NCBI GenBank assembly: GCA_013339765.2
Contig: CM023448.1
Location: 283,346,817 to 283,410,816 of the forward strand
Direction: 5' to 3'
Origin: Haemaphysalis longicornis
Taxonomy: Eukaryota; Arthropoda; Arachnida; Ixodida; Ixodidae
DNA length: 64,000 nucleotides
Numbering within the stretch: position 1 is the stretch's first letter; every line of letters starts with the position of its first letter. The translations under genes and the position numbers were made by a program. The notes under the pieces were generated by a model. The model saw only the letters and a program-made list of their open reading frames with translations, was not told the origin of the DNA and ran no database searches. Below are positions 57,554 to 64,000 of the stretch, in pieces.

Positions 57554-59119
57554 AGTTCTTTCAAAAGCGTCTGATGGTGTTTCCTGCTCATTTTTGTTTT
57601 CTTTGTTAGAGCGGGACAACGTTGGTTCGGTCGTTTTCAAGGGAGAACGTCTCTGTTATAGTAACTGCCCTACCCGCCTAATTGTTAATGGTCACCTTTC
57701 TAAGCCCGTGACGTACCTACACATTCGTCATTAAGCAAGGTTGCCCGCAATCGCCTTTACTTTTTGCACTCTACTTAGTGCCTTTATGTCGGAGCGTGCT
57801 CCAATACAGTAGCATTCGGGGTTTTCATATGCTCGGAACCGAACTCAAACTACTGGCGTATGCTGACGATTTGGCCTTTTTTCTGTAGCGATAAACCAAG
57901 TATTGATAAGGTTATTTCTGTGTCAAACGAATTCGGACTAGTTTCTGGTGCTAAAGTCAACCTTTTGAAGAGCTCTGGACTTTGGGTCGGCTCATGGGCA
58001 ACAACACCAGCCGAGTATGCCGGCATCCAATGGCCCTGTGTACCACCTAAATATCTCGGCGCTCTGCTGGACTCCCACCGACAAATCACCCACTATTGGC
58101 GGGGGCACACTGAGTCCCTTCGCAGTTATTCGCAGGCTTTCGTTCCGCATAACCTGTCGATTTTTGGAAAGGCCGAGGCATGTAACATGTTCTTGGCATC
58201 CAAACTGGTCTATGTGATGCAAATTCTTCATTGTGCTCGGAGTCACATACAGCGGTTCCATCCGGTTTTCTACACCTTTTAGTGGTCGTCTACCATGGAG
58301 CCAATGAGGCGCGACAACCTTTTTAGACCGGTTAGCGCTGGCAGGCTGAGCTTAACCCATCTCTTTGTACGGCAAATAGCTGCACCGTTCTTCTTTTTAC
58401 GGGACTCCACCCACCCTGCTATTCGCGCTTTTCTGCAAGTTAACCTCGCCGAGGTTTCGCCTAATCTTCTTGTCTCATCACTGTTCTCGACCAGACTTTG
58501 CTTGTGGGGGTTTATGTATGAAGGGTACACTTCAATACTGTTTTTGCTGGTTTGTTTTTCCCAAGATTATATGTTCAGTGTGTCTCGTGTTAATCTCTAC
58601 AAGGACTTAATTTACATGCTTTTCCCAGCACCACTGCATAGAACTGTTTATTCTAACTTGGCTGGACAAGATGTGCTCTTACGTGTCCGTAAAATGCCGC
58701 TTTCTCCCTCAACAAAACCGTTTTTCCTCAAACTACACAGCGAAACTTCGCCTGTTAAGACGTGGCTGCACAACCGGAACATTTCTGTGTCTTCTGTCAG
58801 CTGTCACCTGTGCGATGTACCGAAAACTATTGAGCACTGCTTCATAAATTGGAAGGATGCCATACTATTTTAGGATGTCCTCCAAAGAACTCTTAACAAG
58901 TACTTTGAACTGACTCCCCACGGTATACGGTATCTTGTATCACCCGCAGACGGTGATGTGCCATATGATTGTTTCTCTCTAATCGCTCTGCATAGTTTAT
59001 GGAAAACGCGAATGCTGGATAGGCACGTTGAGCCTATGGTTTCTTCCAGAGAATACTTCTGCCATATGATCATTAATCTTAAAGACGTCTATGACCAAAA
59101 TGATTCTCGCCCTGATTAG
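57554..59119 (+). pseudogene. L1/Tx1 ORF2: RT palm to C-terminus
   Basis: KASDGVSCSFLF (diverged form of the K-A-F-D-R-V block), IKQGCPQSPLLFALYLVPLC, then LLAYADDLAFF with YADD at 57859-57870. A shift at the following T run moves to a frame that stays nearly open to 59119 with two in-frame stops (58282, 58873): SGAKVNLLKSSGLWVG, PPKYLGALLD, and a Cys tail CHLCDVPKTIEHCF. No RNase H. The frame ends VYDQNDSRPD-stop. Confidence 0.78.
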
Positions 59120-59310
59120 TATCCCCTCATTATTAGTTGTAAATGTTAACACCGTTTTAAACTGTATGTACATAATTGTTCACTGTGTTTAGTTTTGTTT
59201 TTCAGCTTGTAATCAACTCATCTCTATGTGTGCATAGTTGTAAATTTGTGTTGTACATATCGTTTCCTACATTGACATGTAGTGCAATAAATACCATGTT
59301 GAAAAAGAAG
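59120..59310 (+). other. LINE 3' UTR with AATAAA
   Basis: AT-rich 3' UTR ending AATAAATACCATGTTG (signal at 59286-59291) and a short A-rich tip. Confidence 0.6.
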
Positions 59311-59403
59311 TCGTTGTAGTGTAGCGGATCCGCCTTGCCTTTTTGATCCCAAGGACGGTGATTGATCCCAAGGACGGCTTTTGCCTCGGTTGATTTTTTT
59401 TTC
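59311..59403 (+). other. tRNA-like remnant downstream of the LINE
   Basis: TCGTTGTAGTGTAGCGGATC resembles a tRNA 5' half with an A box. TTGATCCCAAGGACGG occurs twice in tandem (about 59343 and 59362), the second within GATTGATCCC, which resembles a B box. TTTTTTTT follows. Probably a damaged tRNA-derived repeat; not a clean tRNA. Confidence 0.35.
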
Positions 59404-60621
59404 ATCTTTAAATTGAATTATAATTTTGATGGCTTAGGTTAGTTTTGGTGTTTTAAATGATTTCTTTGTGTGCGTTAGGTCATGTTATGTGGGTTGCCTA
59501 GCTTTACGTTATCTAAAGCGACGTAGTGCCACACGCGGCAATTTTGTTACAAAACGCCGGTGGACGTCGATATAGTGGAGTGCTCATAATACCGTCGGAC
59601 GGCACTCAAGACACGGCCAAAAAAAAAGCATAAAAGGAAAGGCAGCTTGCGAGAAAACATCTTTCATTTTCATTTTATCTATAATTTTTCTTATTTTTGT
59701 TTTGACATACAACTACACTGATGCGGAGTGTGGACAACGTGGACGAAAAAAAAAAAAAGGCCGAAATGAAGAGGGGACAGAGGGGAGAATACACAGCTCA
59801 GAAAAAGTCGGGGGGGTTTTCAATTATTTTTAAAGCTCATTCCTGTTTCCTTCTTTTGTTGTCAGATGTTGTAGCACATACAGCACGATTACGATGAACA
59901 AAGTTTTGTTCTGAATCAGCGCTGTACTTTGTGCCCAGCACTTTTTTAGTGCCTCGCATGTCGCGCTATCTTTTTTTTTGTTTTCATGACGTCGCACCAA
60001 CTTGCCCAAGCTTTTACGTTACCATAGTTGGCAAGTTATTATTTAAGCAGGTTGCTGCGGGTGACAGCCTAGGCAGTCACCAGAAAACCGGCAAAACAAA
60101 AGAAAAACAAAATAAGATCAATAAATAGATTTTGTGATGTCCCTGAGTCTTCCCTCTCCGTTCACTCGCACTTCGACCAGTGTTACCACATGAATTAGTT
60201 TTACTGCCCCAAACCTTTACTACAAAAATGAGCTTATTTTGAAAGCTTTAACTTTTGTCGTTATTTTTAGCACGCGTACCAAGTGTTTGCTAACTTTTTG
60301 CACGAAAAATAGCACTTCGTAGTAATTTTTGTAAGCTATGTAACAGTCAGAGTACACAGGCGTTTATTCAGAAGTCGATATGCGAACTCTTAGATCAAAA
60401 ATGCCTTGCCCACGTAAAAAAAAAAAAAAAAACGCTCGACTAATTTGCTAGAAATTCTCAAAGCGAAAAATAACCCCCTCCCTCCTCACCTTTGGCGTTC
60501 TCAACGTAAAGCCGAAAATTCAGCACAGGGCTACATATGTATTTTGCCTCTATCAAGAATACCGCGGCCATGCATTGAAGACACCCGCGCAGGGCAGGCG
60601 TGCCTATTTCGGAAGTAGAGC
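59404..60621. other. Unannotated AT-rich spacer
   Basis: Contains ACCGTCGGACGGCACTC (59591-59607), the diverged twin of a motif at 47592, and several A or T runs (59747, 60417). No gene recognised. Confidence 0.45.
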
Positions 60622-61281
60622 ATCCTTGTGGCCTGGGTCTCTCCTGAAATTCCGGTGAATCGGACACACAGCCCCTCCCTCGCCAACCCACAGTCCTGCT
60701 TTCCAATTTACAACACTCGCTTTGGTGGGCGAAAGGCAGGCAGTGCACGCGCACGACGGAGAGTACGGCAATGGGTCTTTGAAAGGGCTCGCGACAGCAG
60801 GTGCCCCTGTGGAGTATATAGCCTCGCTGTCAGCACAGTTGCCGGTGCGAACACATTCGCTGCAGGAGCAACTTGGGTGCAGCGATGGGCGCGCTCGCCG
60901 TCGCGGCCACTTACAAAGTTCGGGCAAACGGACTCGGGGCCGAGCCAAGGTGCGCTTTGGCCGCCGCGCCTCCTCAAGCGGGAGGCGGCACGTTCCGCTC
61001 GCGCGCTTTCCCGCCAGGCGCTCGGTCACCAGCGTCGCTCGAGGGCCTCGCAAATTGGATTCGCCGGCACGCGGCACGCGATATTGAGCACGACGTTGCA
61101 CGACGTTATTGGCCGCGCGCGGGGCGGGCACTGTCCGGACGCTTCGGTTGCCACGGGCCGCGCCAAGCCCCGCACTCGTTCCCGGCGCTCCGTTTCTCTA
61201 CCCGCTTGCTCCGTTGAATGCGCGCAGCGGCGGAAACTTCCGTCAGCAGTGTGCGTACAGCTCCAGCTAAACAGCTCCTAG
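60622..61281 (+). promoter_or_regulatory. CpG-rich, TATA-containing promoter-like stretch
   Basis: Very GC- and CpG-rich compared with its flanks. GTATATAGCC (about 60813-60822) could be a TATA box, followed by TCAGCACAGT and, at 60885, an ATG opening MGALAVAATYK. Long frames exist in five of six readings (217 codons plus, 175 codons minus, and others), which is expected of stop-poor GC-rich DNA, so none is accepted as a gene. A promoter/first-exon role is inference. Confidence 0.25.
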
Positions 61282-61739
61282 GCAAAAGGTGACTCTATCG
61301 AATCCTAGGCTGCGCCATAAGGCCGCCAGCGCAGCCTGCGGCATCGCTAAACGAGTGAGCGCTCGGTTCTTGGGGAAAAAACGGTGGAACGACCACGCAC
61401 TGTTGCTTTGAGCTGAAGATTAACCCTGTAACAATCGTCTATTGAGCAGTTTACCTGGCGGGAACAAGCTTGAAGAACGAAGCTTGTCTTGGAGTCGAAG
61501 GAGAGGAACCTGGTCCTCAATGCCCTAACGCCCGATGTATTACCTGGTCAACAATGACACAAATGTGCGTCCTGTTCTATTGGACAGCCTGTAAGCGAGT
61601 TGATATTCGCGCAATAAAGTTCCCATTGCGCCCGATTGCCATTTTGTGCGTCAATTCTGCCGTCGGAAAGAAGCACCAACAATACAGGCCGAGAGATACT
61701 GGATACCGAAGGGTATAGGAGGAACCAATCAACTATTAC
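61282..61739. other. Unannotated spacer
   Basis: No recognisable feature. Confidence 0.4.
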
Positions 61740-63480
61740 AATGGATCATTTTTTTCGCGAACCAATAATTTCAGTAAATATTAGCTTCACCTTACACTTA
61801 AATTTGCAGCACCCTTGCGAAGTGAGTAGAATAGCTCGCATTGTTGCTGCTCGCATAGTAGCTTGCAGTTTACTAATGGAAAATTACCGCCCTGTCTCAC
61901 TAATATTTACATGATATGAAATGTTAGAGAACGTCGTTGCAAATTTCACTAGAAATTACCACCAAAGCACCAACTTGTTCTCTGAGCTCCGGCGCGAAGA
62001 TTAGGACCAAAGAAGTGGCCAACACGAGCGCTGGTCCTAGTCTCCGCGCTGTTTTCGAAGAAGTCATGTGCACCCAACTAGCCCAACGTCAAGCAGCTTT
62101 AATGCGTTATATTTCCTCAAGAGTTCTTCTACTAACACAAGTTCGTTACAAAGGACCCCAACTAGCTTCAGCCCTGAATTAAAGGGACCCTGAAGCACTT
62201 ACAATCGACTACTCGGCATGTTTTTGGGGCATAGTCTATTGTCCCAGCAATCTCCTCCCGCAAAAATAAAAAAATCCGTTCACTATCACCGAAACTACGC
62301 GCGATAAGAAATCGCGCATAATTGTGCCCTTTCAACTCGACCGCGGACCACACGACGCGCTCTCTCCCGGAGAGGGGGGCGGCTCGCGGCGTTCTCTTAA
62401 CCGGCCTTCGATATATCACAGGCCGCGAAGTGGAGGGTCTTCCCGGCCTTGCCGCAAAAAAAAGCAGGCATGGCTGCCTCCTCGCAAGCAAGCGCTCAGG
62501 CTGGTGGGGAGTTTTTTGAAGCAATAAGCGTTTTCTTGTTGATTAGTCTCGTTGAAAGGGGAGTATTCAGTTCGTCACTCAAACTCCGCGCGCACTAAAA
62601 AACACAAAAGAAAACGCCAACACTGTGCGTGCAGGTTCAGATCATAGAAGAGGTTGGTACACAGCGCCCACGACGGCGGATCGTCACCGGAATTGTGAGA
62701 AATAAGCCGCGAAGATGACCAGCGACAGCCAATAGGACAGTCATGGCCTCAATGACGTCGTTTAGGCCATGCCAGGGGTGCTTAATGAGGAAAGTTGAAG
62801 AGAGCGCGCTTGGTTTTCCGCGTCTTTCACAGCGATTTGCGCGCCCACCGATGCACGTGCACGTGTAATGTTTGGGCTAAGGTATTCCTGGCAATGTAAT
62901 CTAAACGTTGCGCAGGTTTACTTGCACTGCTCAGAGTGTTACAGGGTCTCTTTAATCCCTCTCAGCCGAATCTCGCATGGATATTTCTAGTTCAACTCAA
63001 ACCATTCCGGGTCTTCCGCCTCATAACAAACGGGATTGATCCATACTTAATAAATCGCGCTCAGTTTCTGGACGTGCACGAATGCTCGATTGGCCTCTTG
63101 TCAGTGACTTCTAACGTTCCCTAAGGGACGCGTTCTTGGGCCCATTTTATTACTCATATTCCGAAAAAAATGCCATAAAGACAGCCACTCACCCACACAA
63201 CACTATAAGTCTTTCGTAAATGGCTACCTACGTTTTAAACGATTAAAGAACGATAGCGGCCACACAGGCTTAAACGACAATTTATCAGAGATTACCAAAT
63301 GGTGTAAAAACGCCAATCACTCTTAAACTCGGATAAGCGATTCAACTCCGCATTACAAACGAAAAAAAAAGTCCCTTAGATCGCTTATTAGACTGATGCT
63401 GTTCCTTATCAAAAGAGTTACTGAATGCAAATACTTAGGCCCAACAAGTATAAACAAACTTTCATGGAATGTACAGGAAT
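61740..63480 (+). mobile_element. CR1/L2-type LINE RT fragment split by a MITE
   Basis: Before the MITE: MENYRPVSLIFT then YEMLENVVANF (RT block 1, near 61875-61945). After it: DISSSTQTIPG and NGIDPYLINRAQFLDVHECS, SVTSNVP, then RVLGPILLLIF (the V-P-x-G-x-VLGP block, near 63115-63155), LNDNLSEITKWC and CKYLGPTSINKLSW (63421-63462). These blocks are in the order of a CR1/L2 RT. The YADD motif is not preserved. Many frame changes; an old copy. Confidence 0.7.
62179..62955. mobile_element. TTAA MITE, 777 bp, inside the CR1/L2 RT
   Basis: Left end TTAAAGGGACCCTGAAGCAC, right end the inverted TTAAAGAGACCCTGTAACAC, both bounded by TTAA. The same termini as 9888-10342 define a family. It divides the reverse transcriptase of the surrounding LINE, so it is younger than that LINE. 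The minus-strand 118-codon frame inside is unrecognised. Confidence 0.75.
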
Positions 63481-63572
63481 TGTATAATCGAACTATAGCG
63501 AAAGGGTCGCGGCCGTTGTCACCACGACAAACAGGGACAGGACAAAAGTAAGACAAGCCTGTGCACCAACGT

Positions 63573-63830
63573 CTAGCACCTAGGATGAAGCTGTTGGCAG
63601 TTTCTACGATGATGTCAAATCAGCAATGAATAAGGAGGCAAACGTCCAGTACAGGATACTGATGGGAGCCTTTGACGCAAAACTAGGACAGAAGCAAGCA
63701 GGTGAACTTGCAATGGGAAACATTGGAAACAGGTAGTCCGAAAATCTGAGATAGTGTACTGGTGAATTTTTGGAGAGAATTAACATAAAAAATGGTGAAT
63801 AGATTTCTTCCGCAAGCGAACGAATACGAA
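63573..63830 (+). mobile_element. RTE-type endonuclease fragment
   Basis: Frame reads FYDDVKSAMNKEANVQYRIL, then MGAFDAKLGQ (the GDFNAKVG motif with D and N changed) and GELAMGNIGNR. After stops it continues VNFWRE, matching the 'ERG-x-L-x-x-F' segment. The order is that of RTE/CR1 APE endonucleases. The catalytic residues are mutated. Confidence 0.6.
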
Positions 63831-63844
63831 ATGGACATGCAAAT

Positions 63845-64000
63845 GCCGCGGCCGGGATCGAACCTGCATCCTTGTCAATGCTTGAATGTGGGCTAGTTGG
63901 TTGGAGCAGTGAAACGTGGTAAAATCAGCGCAGCTAGAGACAGGACGCAAATCAAGCAAGACACAGGACCAGCGCTGGAGTCTTGTGGCTTTCTTCCTTT
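63845..64000. other. SINE-like remnant and tick repeat at the right edge
   Basis: CCGCGGCCGGGATCGAACC at 63848-63866 is the reverse B-box region of Ruka, but the A box is missing. The last 80 bases (ACAGGACGCAAATCAAGCAA, ACACAGGACCAGCGCTGG) resemble a tick interspersed repeat I have seen but cannot name. It is cut by the window edge. Confidence 0.4.

Larger units (their letters stand above)
47638..59310 (+). mobile_element. L1/Tx1-type LINE carrying three later insertions
   Basis: ORF1 (RRM-like part plus two CCHC knuckles) is followed by ORF2 with APE endonuclease, RT and a C-terminal Cys motif, without RNase H. The RT block RPI-LTNDDYKIFAKILSNRL and the long spacing favour the L1/Tx1 group over CR1, RTE or I. 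The body is split by a tRNA-Pro array (49139-49618), a Gypsy element (49964-55977) and a Ruka SINE (57306-57546). Without these, the LINE is about 4.9 kb. The 3' end has AATAAA at 59286-59291 then GAAAAAGAAG. Neither a 5' boundary nor a TSD was established. Confidence 0.75.

Noticed and set aside
60628..61281. 217-codon plus and 175-codon minus frames
   Set aside because: Long overlapping frames in almost all readings are typical of stop-poor GC-rich DNA; no domain and no consistent codon pattern.
63848..63875. Complete Ruka SINE at the right edge
   Set aside because: Only the B-box region matches; the A box and body are not found.

Overview
Eukaryotic, intergenic or intronic DNA dominated by transposable elements, almost certainly from a hard tick (Ixodidae, probably a metastriate genus). 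The evidence is several copies of a tRNA-headed SINE that I recognise as the ixodid 'Ruka' family, with A and B boxes, an (AATC)n-type tail and good target-site duplications (TSDs). I-group, CR1/L2-type and RTE-type LINEs of tick character, long AT/GT/AATC microsatellites and TTAA-flanked MITEs fit the same picture. There are no bacterial operons, rRNA genes or CRISPR arrays, and no complete single-exon host gene. Most open frames are transposon pieces or microsatellite and CpG-rich shadows.

Layout. 0-12.5 kb: a pogo/Tigger-like TIR element (546-1839), Ruka copies, a minus-strand CR1/L2 LINE tail (5086-6190), a TTAA MITE (9888-10342) and microsatellites. 12.5-28 kb: mostly unrecognised DNA with Ruka SINEs, a second tRNA-derived SINE, a TIR element with 10-bp direct repeats (19305-20118), a possible two-exon host gene fragment (22869-23309), an RTE tail and a minus-strand I-type LINE tail (26527-27350). 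28-38 kb: foldback and MITE country. It holds a palindromic element bracketed by (TA)n, two head-to-head MITE copies, and a 1.7-kb TTAA element carrying a THAP domain (Kolobok-like) inserted in a dispersed repeat whose empty paralogue lies at 4.2 kb. 38-47 kb: a nearly full-length I-group LINE (ORF1 with CCHC knuckles; ORF2 with endonuclease, RT and RNase H), itself hit by a 5'-inverted LINE insertion with a perfect 14-bp TSD. 47.6-59.3 kb: an L1/Tx1-type LINE that has received three later insertions: a tandem tRNA-Pro array with a 28-bp duplication, a complete Ty3/Gypsy element (two LTRs, TSD ATAT) and a Ruka SINE. 59-64 kb: a CpG-rich promoter-like stretch, a CR1/L2 RT fragment split by a TTAA MITE, and an RTE endonuclease fragment.

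The elements interact through nesting rather than as a pathway. Insertion order can be read from interrupted frames and TSDs. Autonomous LINEs (I-group, L1/Tx1, CR1/L2, RTE) are the plausible machinery behind the SINEs, and a TTAA-specific transposase is the plausible mobiliser of the MITEs. All coding frames in the Gypsy element and LINEs except the 571-codon RT/RNase H segment are broken, so the window looks like decayed but fairly recent repeat layers. I found no clear new biological system. The most novel-looking items are the tRNA-Pro array with its duplication, the THAP-bearing TTAA element with an in-window empty site, and the candidate spliced gene with a GDSIGR motif.
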